Source: Nocardia beijingensis NBRC 16342
GTDB taxonomy: Bacteria; Actinomycetota; Actinomycetes; Mycobacteriales; Mycobacteriaceae
Assembly (NCBI RefSeq): GCF_001612785.1
Contig: NZ_BDBC01000025.1
Coordinates: 62,001 to 126,000 of the forward strand
DNA: 64,000 bases
Direction of reading: 5' to 3'
Under the pieces are notes generated by a model, which worked only from the letters and a program-made list of their open reading frames with translations, was not told the DNA's origin and ran no database searches. The position numbers and the translations under genes were made by a program. Positions 49,621 through 58,755 of this stretch are shown here, one piece after another. Positions within the stretch are counted from its first letter, which is position 1. Each line of letters begins with the position of its first letter.

Positions 49621-49648
49621 TTGCATAAGTACCCTACGGGGGTATAGT
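49621..49648 (+). promoter_or_regulatory. Promoter of DUF4396 gene with CsoR-like operator
   Basis: TTGCAT (49621-49626) and TATAGT (49643-49648) with a 16-base spacer form a good sigma-A promoter whose transcript would start at or next to the ATG at 49656. The spacer contains TACCCTACGGGGGTA (49630-49644), close to the G-tract palindrome bound by CsoR/RcnR metal or persulfide sensors. Binding there would block RNA polymerase. Confidence 0.6.
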
Positions 49649-49655
49649 TCCTCCC

Positions 49656-50177
49656 ATGGAACACAGGCACCACCCGGCGGGCGAGCACGTCTCGCACGCC
49701 ACGCACGCCGGACATCACACCGGGCACCACTCCCCCGCTACCTGGCGGATGGCGGCCATGGCCACGCTGCACTGCCTCACCGGCTGCGCCATCGGCGAAA
49801 TCCTCGGCATGGTGATCGGCACCGCACTGGGCTGGAACAACACCTCGACGATGGTGCTGGCCATCGTGCTGGCGTTCGTGTTCGGCTACGCGTTGACCAT
49901 GCGCGGCGTGCTGCGCGCGGGCCTGCCGCTCTCGGCCGCCATCGGCACCGCGCTGGCCGCCGACACGGTGTCCATCACGGTGATGGAGATCGTCGACAAC
50001 GCCGTGATCCTCGCCGTCCCCGGCGCGATGGACGCCCACCTGGACACCTTCCTGTTCTGGATCACCCTCGCCTTCGCCTTGGTGGTGGCCTTCGTGCTGA
50101 CCACGCCGGTCAACAAGTGGATGATCGGACGCGGCAAAGGCCACGCGGTGGTGCATTCGCTGCACGGCGCGCACTGA
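49656..50177 (+). CDS. DUF4396 family His-rich membrane protein
   Basis: A 173-residue protein whose first 28 residues are His-rich (HRHHPAGEHVSHATHAGHHTGHH), then four membrane helices (about residues 35-60, 66-88, 92-115, 128-152) and a His-containing tail. The LHCLTGCAIGEILGMVIG segment is typical of DUF4396. A metal-binding or transport role is likely from the His cluster and the CsoR-like operator in its promoter, but the function is not known. A terminator follows. Confidence 0.8.
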   Translation: MEHRHHPAGEHVSHATHAGHHTGHHSPATWRMAAMATLHCLTGCAIGEILGMVIGTALGWNNTSTMVLAIVLAFVFGYALTMRGVLRAGLPLSAAIGTALAADTVSITVMEIVDNAVILAVPGAMDAHLDTFLFWITLAFALVVAFVLTTPVNKWMIGRGKGHAVVHSLHGAH

Positions 50178-50227
50178 TCAGCACGCCGCCCGATCGCGGG
50201 CTTCGACTGACACGACGGCCCGGCCGC

Positions 50228-50269
50228 AGCCCGTTCAGCTAGGCAGATTGCCCAGCTGAACGGGCTTTT
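50228..50269 (+). terminator. Rho-independent terminator after the DUF4396 gene
   Basis: AGCCCGTTCAGCT pairs perfectly with AGCTGAACGGGCT; the 13-base loop has its own GGCA-GAT-TGCC mini-stem. TTTT follows. It ends transcription of the DUF4396 gene and isolates the hydroxylase gene downstream. Confidence 0.85.
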
Positions 50270-50305
50270 GTTGTCGACGGCTGCCTGCGGTGCTTGCATC
50301 GAGTC

Positions 50306-51202
50306 ATGTTCAGTGAGGCGCAGTTGTACTCGCCGGTGACCCGCACCGGCGACGGCGACGTGACCGTGCACCTGAGCGATGAGCACCCCGGTGTGCACGA
50401 TCCGGAATATCGGGCCCGGCGCAACGCCATCGCCGCGCTGGCACTGGACCACGCACCGGGCAAGCCGCCGCCGCAGATCGCCTACACCGACGAGGAGCAG
50501 CAGGTGTGGCGGATCGTGTCGGCCGAACTCGCACGCAAACATCGCACCTATGCCAGCGCGGAGATACTGGCGGCCGCCGAGGCGCTGTCGTTGCCCACCG
50601 ATCACATCCCGCAGTTGGACGAGGTGTCCGCGGCGCTCGCACCGCTGACCGGATTCCGCTACGCACCGGCCGCGGGGTTGGTGCCGCTACGGGAGTTCTT
50701 CGGTTCCTTCGCCGATCGGATCTTCCACTCCACCCAGTACATCCGGCATCATTCCGCACCGCTGTACACCCCGGAGCCGGACGCCATCCACGAGATCATC
50801 GGCCATGCCAACCAGATCGCGAGCCCGCGCTTCGCGGCGATCTACGCGACCGTCGGCGCGGCGGTCGCGCGCCTGAGCACCGATCGCGCGCTGAAATTCC
50901 TCGCCGACGTCTTCTGGTTCTCGATGGAATTCGGCGTCGTCCGGGAGCGCGGCGAAGTGCGGTGCTACGGCGCGGGCCTGCTGTCGTCCTACGGCGAGAT
51001 CGAGGAGTTCCGGCACGCCGAGCTGCGCCCGCTCGACATCGCTCGGATGGGCACCGCCACCTACGACATCACCCACTATCAGCCGACGCTCTACTGCGCG
51101 GACTCGATCGCCGAGATCGAGGACGTGATCGGCGGTTTCTTCGCGACCATGGACGACGACACACCCGACCGGCTGCGGCACGGCAGCCCTGTCGGCGCGT
51201 AG
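50306..51202 (+). CDS. phhA: Phenylalanine 4-monooxygenase
   Basis: A 298-residue pterin-dependent aromatic amino acid hydroxylase that makes tyrosine from phenylalanine. Iron ligands are in IHEIIGHANQIAS (two His) and the Glu of FWFSMEFGVVRERG; the substrate/pterin region includes TGFRYAPAAGLVPLREFFGSFADRIFHSTQYIRH and the later SSYGEIEEF. I chose ATG 50306, where the conserved part starts. It stands alone, with no pterin recycling gene nearby. Confidence 0.9.
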   Translation: MFSEAQLYSPVTRTGDGDVTVHLSDEHPGVHDPEYRARRNAIAALALDHAPGKPPPQIAYTDEEQQVWRIVSAELARKHRTYASAEILAAAEALSLPTDHIPQLDEVSAALAPLTGFRYAPAAGLVPLREFFGSFADRIFHSTQYIRHHSAPLYTPEPDAIHEIIGHANQIASPRFAAIYATVGAAVARLSTDRALKFLADVFWFSMEFGVVRERGEVRCYGAGLLSSYGEIEEFRHAELRPLDIARMGTATYDITHYQPTLYCADSIAEIEDVIGGFFATMDDDTPDRLRHGSPVGA

Positions 51203-51223
51203 CGGTGCGGCCGGATCGAGATG

Positions 51224-51835
51224 TCAGGACTCGCGCTTCGGCCGGAGCGGCATGCCCGCGTCCAGGAAATCCAATGTGCGAGTGATGTTTTCGACGTTCA
51301 AGGGCGTCATCGTCGCCATGCCGAGTGCCGCGCCCGCCATCGCGCCCGCCGCCACGCGCACCTCGAAGTCGTCGGCGGGTCTGCCGAGATGGTCGGCAAG
51401 CAGGCCCGCGATGAGGTCGATGCTGCGAATGATCTCCAAGCCGATGGCCGACCGCAGCTCCGGCACGTGATAGAGCAGCGCCTGCCGCTCCTGCTCGAAT
51501 GCCAGCTCGGCGGCGGGCAGATTGCCGAAGACTTCGAGCACCGCGTTGCGGAAGGCCGCCATCGGCCCGATGTCGCGCGGCTGACGCCGCAACGCTTCGA
51601 TCATCGCCGGATCGAGATCGTCCGCGAGCACCAACTGTTCCTTGGACGGGAAGTACCGGAAGAAGGTGCTCGGCGAGACATCGGCGGCCGCGGCGATCTG
51701 CTCGATCGTCGTCTCGTTGTACCCCTGCTCGCGGAACAGCCGGAAAGCCTCGAAGCGGATCGTCCTGCGGGTCCGTTCCTTCTTCCGCTCGCGCAGCCCC
51801 TGCGCCGTCCCGTTCGCGGGTAGCTCAACCGACAT
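51224..51835 (-). CDS. TetR family regulator of the MFS efflux gene
   Basis: A 203-residue regulator from ATG 51835. HTH: RTRRTIRFEAFRLFREQGYNETTIEQIAAAADVSPSTFFRYFPSKEQLV (about residues 21-70). It is read after the MFS gene with an 11-base overlap, so it is probably part of the same transcript and controls it by feedback. Candidate sites are the TGATAG repeats upstream of the MFS gene. Confidence 0.88.
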   Translation of the reverse strand: MSVELPANGTAQGLRERKKERTRRTIRFEAFRLFREQGYNETTIEQIAAAADVSPSTFFRYFPSKEQLVLADDLDPAMIEALRRQPRDIGPMAAFRNAVLEVFGNLPAAELAFEQERQALLYHVPELRSAIGLEIIRSIDLIAGLLADHLGRPADDFEVRVAAGAMAGAALGMATMTPLNVENITRTLDFLDAGMPLRPKRES

Positions 51836-53339
51836 GGATCGATTCTGCCGCACCCGGCTCCGGCGACCGGGCCGGTTGCCGCGTGCGCACCAACGTCGCC
51901 GTGAGCACCGCCGCCAGCACGCACAGCGCGGCGCAGGTCCACAGCATCGCGCTCATGCCGCCGAGGAAGGCCACCTGCACCTGGTGCAGCATCGACGGAT
52001 CACCCAGCTTGCGCGCCGTCGCGACGCCCGCGTTCACGCCGTCGGCGATCGGTTCGCGGTCCAGCTCACCCAGTTCCGCCCGGTACCGGGTGGACAGCAC
52101 GGTGCCGAGTACCGCGACGCCGATGGTGCCGCCGGCCTGGCGCAGCGCCTGCAACAGCGCGGAACCGGAGCCGGAGCGTTCGGCGTCCAGGTCACCCATC
52201 GCCATGCCCATGGCAGCGGGCATCACCAATCCCATACCGGCGCCGAGCAGGGTCAGCCACAGTGCGGCGAAGCCGTAGCCGCTGTCGACCGTGGTCAGCG
52301 CGCCCAGCGCCAGCGAACCCGCCAGCAGGGCGAATCCGCCGGCCACCACCACGCGCACGCCAAATATGGGCAGCACTTTGTCGACCAGCCTGCTGCCGAC
52401 CAGCAACCCGCCGATCAACGGAAGCAGCCGAAGGCCGCTGCCGAGCGCGTCCACGCCGAGCACCGCCTGGAAGTACTGCGGAACGGTGAAGAACATGCCG
52501 AACATGGCGAAGTTCACCACGATCGAGAAGGCCGTCCCCCAGCGGAATCCATCGGCGGCGAAGAGTCCGAGATCGATCAGCGGATGCGTGGTCCTGCGCT
52601 GCCACAGCAGGAAGGCGGTAAGCAGCAGCGCACCCGCCGCGACGATCGCCCAGGCCGGGCCGTCGCCCCAGCCCTTCTCACCGATCCGGATGAAGCCGTA
52701 GGTGAGGCCGAGCATGCCCGTCGCGGACAGCGCGACGCCGGGCAGATCGATCCGGAAGCGCTGAGCGCTGCGTGACTCCGGCACCAGCGCGGCGACGGCG
52801 CTCGCGCCGATCACGACCATCGGCACGTTGATCAGGAACACCGAACCCCACCAGAAATTGCGCAGCAACCAGCCGCCGACGATCGGGCCCAGCGGCAGGC
52901 CGATCGCGGTCGAGGTGATCCAGACGGTGAGCGCCCGCTGCAATTCGGCGGGTTCGGGGAACAGCGCGGGCAACACCGACATCGACAGCGGCATCATCGC
53001 CGCCGCCGCGACGCCGAGCACCACGCGCGCCGCGATCAGTTCGCCGGGCGAGCCTGCCACGGCGCACGCGATGGACGCGACACCGAACAGCATCAAGGCG
53101 GCGAGCAGGAACTTCTTGCGGCCGTAGCGGTCGCCGAGCGCGCCCGCGGGCAGCATCACGGCGGCCAGCGCAAGCGTGTAGGCGCTGCTGAACCATTGCA
53201 GCGCAGCGGTGTTCGCGTTCAGGTCCACGGCGAGCGTCGGCAGCGCCACGGTCAGCACGGTGACATCGAGGCCGATGGTCAGCATCGCGACGGCCAGCGC
53301 GCCGAGGGCGAGCCAGCGGCGCGCCGAGTCGTTCTTCAT
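51825..53339 (-). CDS. MFS transporter, DHA2 (14-helix) drug efflux type
   Basis: A 504-residue membrane protein with 14 predicted helices. Motif A is GDRYGRKKFLLAAL after helix 2, motif C-like GLPLGPIVGGWLL lies in helix 5, and LDVTVLTVALPTLA opens helix 1, the DHA2 signature. It should expel drugs or lipophilic cations with proton exchange. GGAGG precedes the ATG, and its own TetR gene follows. Confidence 0.9.
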   Translation of the reverse strand: MKNDSARRWLALGALAVAMLTIGLDVTVLTVALPTLAVDLNANTAALQWFSSAYTLALAAVMLPAGALGDRYGRKKFLLAALMLFGVASIACAVAGSPGELIAARVVLGVAAAAMMPLSMSVLPALFPEPAELQRALTVWITSTAIGLPLGPIVGGWLLRNFWWGSVFLINVPMVVIGASAVAALVPESRSAQRFRIDLPGVALSATGMLGLTYGFIRIGEKGWGDGPAWAIVAAGALLLTAFLLWQRRTTHPLIDLGLFAADGFRWGTAFSIVVNFAMFGMFFTVPQYFQAVLGVDALGSGLRLLPLIGGLLVGSRLVDKVLPIFGVRVVVAGGFALLAGSLALGALTTVDSGYGFAALWLTLLGAGMGLVMPAAMGMAMGDLDAERSGSGSALLQALRQAGGTIGVAVLGTVLSTRYRAELGELDREPIADGVNAGVATARKLGDPSMLHQVQVAFLGGMSAMLWTCAALCVLAAVLTATLVRTRQPARSPEPGAAESIHVG

Positions 53340-53353
53340 GACGCCTCCAAAAG

Positions 53354-53403
53354 TGATAGCTACAATTTTTTGATAGTAACTCTCATTTAGTAGGAGCTGT
53401 CAA
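53354..53403 (-). promoter_or_regulatory. MFS promoter with repeated TGATAG sites
   Basis: On the reverse strand TTGACA (53403-53398) and TACTAT (53378-53373) with a 19-base spacer lie ahead of the MFS ATG. On the forward strand TGATAGCTAC (53354-53363) and TGATAGTAAC (53371-53380) are 17 bp apart, one covering the -10. This AT-rich block is a plausible TetR binding site. Confidence 0.5.
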
Positions 53404-53459
53404 TACTGTCGCGGGGATGGCATGACCGATCACCGGATCGCTCGCTAGGCTCATCCGCG

Positions 53460-54764
53460 ATGAAGATCACTCGCCGTGCCTTGCTCTGCGTAGGCGCCGT
53501 GCTCGCCGTCGCCGCGATCGGAGCGACCGCCGCGCCGTCCGTCGCAGCGCCCCCCAGCACCACCACGCCGTTCACCACCCCGAACACCGACGGGTGCCCG
53601 CAGAAGACATTGCCGCCGACGCCGATCGACACCTCCGAGGTGCCCGCGCCCGGACAGCCCACTCCCACGCCCCTCCCGATCCCTTCCCCGCCGATCGGGG
53701 GCGCCCGCCTGGGCGAGTGCGGAGTCGTGCTCCCCAAGAACGCGCCGCCCGCTCCACCGGACATCTCCGCGACGGCATGGCTGGTGGCGGACCTGGACAC
53801 CGGTGAGGTCCTGGCCGCGAAGGACCCGCACGGCCGCTACCGGCCCGCGAGCACGATCAAGGTGCTGCTGGCCACGCTGGCGCTGCGCACGCTGAATCTC
53901 GACAAGGTGGTCATCGGCACGCGGGCCGACGCCGACGCCGACGGCACCAGGGTCGGCATCGGGCCCGGCGGCCGATACACCAACCGGCAGCTCATGCAGG
54001 CCCTGATCATGGCTTCGGGCAACGACGCGGCACACGCCATCGCCGCGCAGCTCGGCGGCGACGCCGTGACCGTCGCCAAGATGAACGACCTGGCGAAATC
54101 GTTGCGCGCCATGGACACCCGCACGGCCACTCCCTCCGGGCTGGACGGCCCCGGCATGAGCACCTCGGCCTACGACCTCGCCGTGCTGTTCCGCGAGGCG
54201 ATGACCATCCCGCTGTTCGCCGAGCTGATCCACACCGAGCAGGTCGACTTCCCCGGCTACCCCGCCGATCCATCGATTCCGGGTGACACCGACCGCCCCG
54301 GCTACCCGATCGGCAACGACAACCAGCTGCTCTACAACTACGACGGCGCCCTCGGCGGCAAGACCGGCTTCACCGACGACGCGCGCCAGACCTTCGTCGC
54401 CGCCGCCCAGCGAGGCGGCCGCAGGCTCGTCGTCACTCTCCTCAAAGCCGACGTGCAGCCGGTGCGGCCGTGGGAACAGGCCGCTCGCCTGCTCGACTAC
54501 GGGTTCGCGCTGCCCAGGGGCGCCGTGATCGGCAACCTGCCCGGCGCGGTGGTGCCCCAGCGCGACCAGAGCGGAGTCGCCCTGGCCGCGCCGCCGACGC
54601 CGGGCTCCGGCTCCGCCACGGCATCGTCGCCGGGCAGCGATCCGTCCGCCATGCCGCACACCGGGGACCGCCACTCCGGCGCGCGAACAGGGCTGATCAT
54701 CGGCGGCGTCCTGGTGGTCGCCGCCCTGCTGCTGGGGGCACGGCGAGCAACCCGGCGGCGCTGA
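53460..54764 (+). CDS. dacB: D-alanyl-D-alanine carboxypeptidase (low-molecular-weight PBP)
   Basis: A 434-residue exported protein. Signal peptide at residues 1-29 (ending SVAA), a Pro/Thr-rich stretch to about 100, then a serine peptidase S11 domain with S131-T-I-K134, SGN at 186-188 and KTG at 301-303. A C-terminal low-complexity part and one membrane helix (about 410-428) with RRATRRR tail anchor it to the membrane. It trims the terminal D-Ala of peptidoglycan stem peptides. It matches dacB1 of M. tuberculosis by order. Confidence 0.93.
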   Translation: MKITRRALLCVGAVLAVAAIGATAAPSVAAPPSTTTPFTTPNTDGCPQKTLPPTPIDTSEVPAPGQPTPTPLPIPSPPIGGARLGECGVVLPKNAPPAPPDISATAWLVADLDTGEVLAAKDPHGRYRPASTIKVLLATLALRTLNLDKVVIGTRADADADGTRVGIGPGGRYTNRQLMQALIMASGNDAAHAIAAQLGGDAVTVAKMNDLAKSLRAMDTRTATPSGLDGPGMSTSAYDLAVLFREAMTIPLFAELIHTEQVDFPGYPADPSIPGDTDRPGYPIGNDNQLLYNYDGALGGKTGFTDDARQTFVAAAQRGGRRLVVTLLKADVQPVRPWEQAARLLDYGFALPRGAVIGNLPGAVVPQRDQSGVALAAPPTPGSGSATASSPGSDPSAMPHTGDRHSGARTGLIIGGVLVVAALLLGARRATRRR

Positions 54765-54768
54765 CCGG

Positions 54769-55803
54769 TCACCGCCGGCCCGGCGACCTGCGCAAGCCGG
54801 AAAGCGCAAGAGCGGCAAGCGCCCCCGCGCCGAAGAAGGCGGCGCCTGCTCCCATCGAAACGTCCCGCGCGCCGACCCGCGGCGCGATCACGGCCGGTCC
54901 TGGCGCGGGGACCTCCGCCTCCGGCTCGTTCTCCGCGGCGGTGGCGGCCCACGCCGTGGCGAACAGGACGATGCGGTAGGTGACGTAGGTGAACACCATC
55001 AGACCGATGATCGAGCCGAAGGTGGCGCCCGCCGGGCTGTTGAGCACCGATTGCAGGTAGATCGAGGCGACGATCTTGAACACCTCGAAGACCAGCGCGG
55101 CCAGGCCGGCGGCTTTGGCGGCACTGGCCAGTGTCACCGGTTCCCGGGGCAACCGCGCGATGACCCACGCGAACACCGCCCAGGAAGCGAGGAATCCGAG
55201 CGCGATCGACACCAGAGACAGCAACACGCCCGCGCCCGGCAGGTCGCCGAGACCGAGGTCGTCGAGCAACTGGCTGCCCAGTGAGCTGGACGCCAGCGCC
55301 GACAACCCGAGCGAGACGGTGAACGCGAGGCCGAGACCGATCAGCGCGCCCAGATCGGACAGCTTGGTCATCAGCCAGTTACCGTCCGGGGACTTCTGAT
55401 CCCACTGCTCGGTGAGCGCGGCGCGCAGGTTGGCCATCCAGCCGAGCCCGCTGTAGACGCCGGTGACCAGGCCCAGCGCGCCGACCGTGCGCCGGGATTC
55501 GACCGCTTGGTCGATCAGGTCGTTGAGCTGGGTGCCGAACGAGCCGGGAATGTTCTCGACGATCTTGGCCTGCAACTCCCCGAGCAGGTCCGGATTGCTG
55601 GACAAGATCACGCCCGCCACCGCGAAGGCGATCATGAGCAGCGGAAACAACGACAGCACAGTGAAGTACGTGATGCCGGCCGCGTAGTAGTTACCCCGTT
55701 GCCGCTGATAGCGCCCCGCCGCACGGACCAGATGGTCCAGCCACGGTTTCGCCTGAATCCGGCGTTCGATCCCGGCTTTGACGTTGTCGATCACCTGCAC
55801 CAT
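54769..55803 (-). CDS. YihY/BrkB family inner membrane protein
   Basis: A 344-residue protein with six main membrane helices. The family motif RGNYYAAGITYFTVLSLFPLLMIAFAV opens the membrane region; SGLGWMANLRAALTEQWDQ and GATFGSIIGLMVFTYVTYRIVLFATAWAA are also typical. The family has been mislabelled RNase BN; its transport or envelope function is unknown. It converges on dacB with a 4-base gap and lies 81 bases downstream of trpS on the same strand, as in M. tuberculosis. Confidence 0.88.
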   Translation of the reverse strand: MVQVIDNVKAGIERRIQAKPWLDHLVRAAGRYQRQRGNYYAAGITYFTVLSLFPLLMIAFAVAGVILSSNPDLLGELQAKIVENIPGSFGTQLNDLIDQAVESRRTVGALGLVTGVYSGLGWMANLRAALTEQWDQKSPDGNWLMTKLSDLGALIGLGLAFTVSLGLSALASSSLGSQLLDDLGLGDLPGAGVLLSLVSIALGFLASWAVFAWVIARLPREPVTLASAAKAAGLAALVFEVFKIVASIYLQSVLNSPAGATFGSIIGLMVFTYVTYRIVLFATAWAATAAENEPEAEVPAPGPAVIAPRVGARDVSMGAGAAFFGAGALAALALSGLRRSPGRR

Positions 55804-55884
55804 TCGCCCCTTCGACCGAGAGACCTCGCACCGGTGATACCCGGTCGAGCGGGCGACAACCGCCCGGCGAAGGCGAGCAGCCGC

Positions 55885-56916
55885 TCAGCGACGCAGCAGA
55901 CCGACGCGGTCGTAGACCTGCGCGAGGGTGTTGCCGGCGATCTCTCGCGCGCGCTCCGCGCCTGCGGCGAGTACGCGGTCGAGTTCACCTTGATCCGACA
56001 TGTACTCTTGCACCTTCGCGCGCAACGGCGTGACAAATTCCACCAGCGCGTCGGCCACGTCGGCTTTCAGCTCGCCGTAACCCTTACCCTCGAAATCCTT
56101 TTCCAGGGTGACGATCGGCGCACCGGTCAGCGAACTCAGGATCACCAGCAGATTGCTGACGCCCGGCTTGCGCTCCGGGTCGTAGCGGATCTCGCGTTCG
56201 GTGTCGGTGACCGCGGATTTCACCTTCTTCGCGGTGACCTTCGGGTCGTCGAGCAGATTGATCAGGCCCGCGTCGGTGGAGGCCGACTTGCTCATCTTCG
56301 CCGTCGGGTCCTGCAGGTCGTAGATCTTCGCCGTGCCCTTGACGATGTGCGCCTCCGGCACCACGAACGTCTTCTTGAACCGAGTGTTGAAGCGCTGGGC
56401 GAGGTTCCGGGTCAGTTCCAGGTGCTGACGCTGATCCTCACCGACGGGCACCTGATGGGCGCGGTAGAGCAGGATGTCCGCGGCCATCAGGATGGGGTAG
56501 GTGAACAGGCCGACGGTCGCGTTCTCCGCGCCCTGCTTCACCGACTTGTCCTTGAACTGCGTCATCCGGCTGGCCTCGCCGAAACCGGTGATGCAGCTGA
56601 GCACCCAGGCCAGTTCGGCGTGCTCGGGCACCTGGCTCTGCGCGAACAGGGTCGACTTCTTCGGGTCGATGCCGATCGCGAGCAACTGGGCGGCGGCCAC
56701 CTTGGTGCGCAGCCGCAACTCCTTGGGGTCCTGCGGCACCGTGATCGCGTGCAGATCCGGGATGAAGTACAGCGCGTCGTAATCGTCCTGCATGGTCACC
56801 CAGTACTGCAGCGCGCCAAGGTAGTTCCCGAGATGGAACGAGGAGCTGGTCGGCTGGATCCCGGACAGAACCCGCTGTTTGCGTTCGGCGGCCGGGCTGG
56901 GCGCAGGACTGGACAT
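55885..56916 (-). CDS. trpS: Tryptophan-tRNA ligase
   Basis: A 343-residue class I aminoacyl-tRNA synthetase. The HIGH-type motif is in SGIQPTSSSFHLGNYLGAL (residues 18-36) and the KMSKS loop in LQDPTAKMSKSAS (near 210). VPVGEDQRQHLELTRNLAQRFN is the usual ATP/Trp-site region. Complete and single in this window. It is read toward the YihY gene. Confidence 0.96.
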   Translation of the reverse strand: MSSPAPSPAAERKQRVLSGIQPTSSSFHLGNYLGALQYWVTMQDDYDALYFIPDLHAITVPQDPKELRLRTKVAAAQLLAIGIDPKKSTLFAQSQVPEHAELAWVLSCITGFGEASRMTQFKDKSVKQGAENATVGLFTYPILMAADILLYRAHQVPVGEDQRQHLELTRNLAQRFNTRFKKTFVVPEAHIVKGTAKIYDLQDPTAKMSKSASTDAGLINLLDDPKVTAKKVKSAVTDTEREIRYDPERKPGVSNLLVILSSLTGAPIVTLEKDFEGKGYGELKADVADALVEFVTPLRAKVQEYMSDQGELDRVLAAGAERAREIAGNTLAQVYDRVGLLRR

Positions 56917-56937
56917 ACCTCGATCTTCGCATGCGGC

Positions 56938-57870
56938 TCAAGCCGAATTTCGCTGCACCCAGTTGCGCGGGTCGACTCCGGGCATGCTCGGCCTTCCGCC
57001 GCTGACCAGTGTGTGTTCCCGCCGCGACAGCATCTTGTAGACCGGCGCGCTCGGCCCGGCGAGCGTACCGCGCAGCACCGGTGGCACCAGCGGAACCGAT
57101 ACGTGCGCGGTGCGCACCGCCCGCGACAGACCCTGGTAGGCGACCTCATCGGCGACACCCCAGCGCATCCCGTACATCCGGCGGATGCGTGGCGGCAGAC
57201 TGCCCTGCACCAGCAGATAGAACGCGGAGGTGACCTGCTGCAACGGCACGCCCTGCGAGTAGGGGACGCGCTGTCCGGCCAGGTAGGAGCCGACCAGCCG
57301 CGCCTCGTCGGTGAGGAACAGCTCGTCGGAGGCGAGGTAGCCGTCGAAGAAGGCCCGGAACTCCGGGTAGCTCGCCGGCGCCGCGTCCACGGGCATGCCG
57401 AACAGCTCGCCCCAGCGCACGTAGTCCTGGTAGAGCCCTTCGCGCTCGCCGTCGGTCATGGTGCGCACCAGCAGGTCGTACATCACCTCGGCCGAGTCGA
57501 ACGTGAAGGCCATCGTCATGAACATCAGGTGCGGGTCGAGCGCGGAGTACCCGGTGCCCGCCGGGTGCTGGGCTCCGGCGTCCTCTGGCAGCGCCCCACG
57601 CACCTTGACGTGCCGTTTCCTGGTGAACGCCAGCGCGCGATCGGCCTCGGCCTTGCTGCCGAGGAACACCGCCTCGAACAAGCGGCCGGTCAGCGCCAGC
57701 CGGGTGTAGGGCGTCATGCGGTGCTCGGTGTTCTCCGCCGTGCCGACGTAGAGCAGCGGGTGCACCGCGCCGATCACCAGGGCGCGCAGACCGTAGGTCA
57801 GTCCCACCGCCCGCTTGGTCATCACCCGCCGGACCATCGAGTGGTCACTGAAATAGCCGGGCTCGGACAT
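56938..57870 (-). CDS. Oxygenase MpaB family protein (DUF2236)
   Basis: A 310-residue protein from ATG 57870, preceded by GAGGAGG. It contains the MpaB/Lcp-type helical fold: FSDHSMVRRVMTKRAVGLTYGLRALVIGAVHPL, RLFEAVFLGSKAEADRALAFTRKRH, VKVRGALP and RRMYGMRWGVADEVAY, with His residues that may bind haem. Members include the latex-clearing protein and MpaB oxygenase; the substrate here is unknown. It is divergent from a TetR gene, with operator-like repeats between. Confidence 0.8.
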   Translation of the reverse strand: MSEPGYFSDHSMVRRVMTKRAVGLTYGLRALVIGAVHPLLYVGTAENTEHRMTPYTRLALTGRLFEAVFLGSKAEADRALAFTRKRHVKVRGALPEDAGAQHPAGTGYSALDPHLMFMTMAFTFDSAEVMYDLLVRTMTDGEREGLYQDYVRWGELFGMPVDAAPASYPEFRAFFDGYLASDELFLTDEARLVGSYLAGQRVPYSQGVPLQQVTSAFYLLVQGSLPPRIRRMYGMRWGVADEVAYQGLSRAVRTAHVSVPLVPPVLRGTLAGPSAPVYKMLSRREHTLVSGGRPSMPGVDPRNWVQRNSA

Positions 57871-57892
57871 GGCCGCCTCCTCGTCGAGAACA

Positions 57893-57934
57893 TCTGGCAA
57901 TAGCATCTACCAGAACCTGTCTTTCTGGCAATGG
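57893..57934. promoter_or_regulatory. Operator-like repeats ahead of the MpaB gene
   Basis: TCTGGCAATAG (57893-57903) and TCTGGCAATGG (57924-57934) are direct repeats 31 bp apart, and CCAGAA at 57910-57915 pairs with TTCTGG at 57923-57928 to give an inverted repeat around 7 bases. Three TCTGG-type half-sites before the MpaB gene suit control by the divergent TetR protein. Confidence 0.45.
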
Positions 57935-57948
57935 ATGTAGCCACTTTG

Positions 57949-58003
57949 ATTGAAAGACGTGATTGCACGTCGGGTCGAACGCTGGGACACAGGTCACGCG
58001 GTC
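57949..58003 (+). repeat. Remnant of the palindromic repeat family
   Basis: TTGAAAGACGTGATTGC and GTCGAACGCTGGGACACAGG match the flank block of repeat copy 3 (near 23041-23105), with an internal loss of about 20 bases; both hairpins are missing. It lies about 110 bases before the TetR gene. Confidence 0.65.
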
Positions 58004-58110
58004 TCGGTGGCCGCATGCCAAGCGCTACCTGATTGCCACATACGCCCGGAATCGGCGGCGGGCGCGGCGATCGAGGGCACCGGGTTCAGCGGGCCTGTAA
58101 GAATCGAAGG

Positions 58111-58746
58111 GTGACGGCGCAACGGACTTATGGGGGTGTTTCCGCCGAAGAGCGCCGGGCGCAGCGGCGTGCGGCGTTGCTGGAAGCCGCGCTGGAGATC
58201 ATCGGCACGGAGGGGCTGGGCAAGCTGACCGTGTCGGGGTTGTGCGCGCGGGCCGGTCTCAACGAGCGGTACTACTACGAGAACTTCGACAGTCGCGACG
58301 CCGTGCTCACCGCCCTGATCGACGGGATCGCCACGGAACTGGCCGCGGCCATCCTCGCCGCCGTCCGCACCGCCGCGCCGGACACGCGCGCGACCGCGCA
58401 CGCCGCGATCACCGCGGGCGTGCACCTGCTCACCGACGACCCGCGCAAGGCGAAGGCCGCCCTGATCGCGGGCATGGCGACGCCGGAACTGCGGGCCCGC
58501 ACCACCGAGACGGTGCGAGCGTTCGCGCGGATGGTCGCCACGGAGGGCACGGACTTCTACCGGATGTCCGACTCGGCCCCGGCCGCGGTGGTCGACTTCC
58601 GGGCCCTGTACCTGGTCGGGGGCCTGGTGCAGACGCTGACCGCCTGGCTCCAGGGCGGCCTCGACCTCACGCGCGAGGAGTTGATCGAGCAGACGGTCGA
58701 CGTGTTCGTCCTGCTGGGCGAGGACCTGGCCGAGAAACTGCGGTAA
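58111..58746 (+). CDS. TetR family transcriptional regulator
   Basis: A 211-residue regulator from GTG 58111. HTH: AALLEAALEIIGTEGLGKLTVSGLCARAGLNERYYYENFDSRDAVL (about residues 20-65). The C-terminal domain is helical. It is divergent from the MpaB gene and may control it through the TCTGGCAAT repeats. CGAAGG directly precedes the GTG, too close for a normal ribosome site, and GTAAGAAT further upstream could be a -10. Confidence 0.85.
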   Translation: MTAQRTYGGVSAEERRAQRRAALLEAALEIIGTEGLGKLTVSGLCARAGLNERYYYENFDSRDAVLTALIDGIATELAAAILAAVRTAAPDTRATAHAAITAGVHLLTDDPRKAKAALIAGMATPELRARTTETVRAFARMVATEGTDFYRMSDSAPAAVVDFRALYLVGGLVQTLTAWLQGGLDLTREELIEQTVDVFVLLGEDLAEKLR

Positions 58747-58755
58747 CAGCCCCGG

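Noticed and set aside
55507..57903. 798-codon forward frame opposite trpS and the MpaB gene
   Set aside because: Antisense shadow of trpS, whose motifs are unambiguous.
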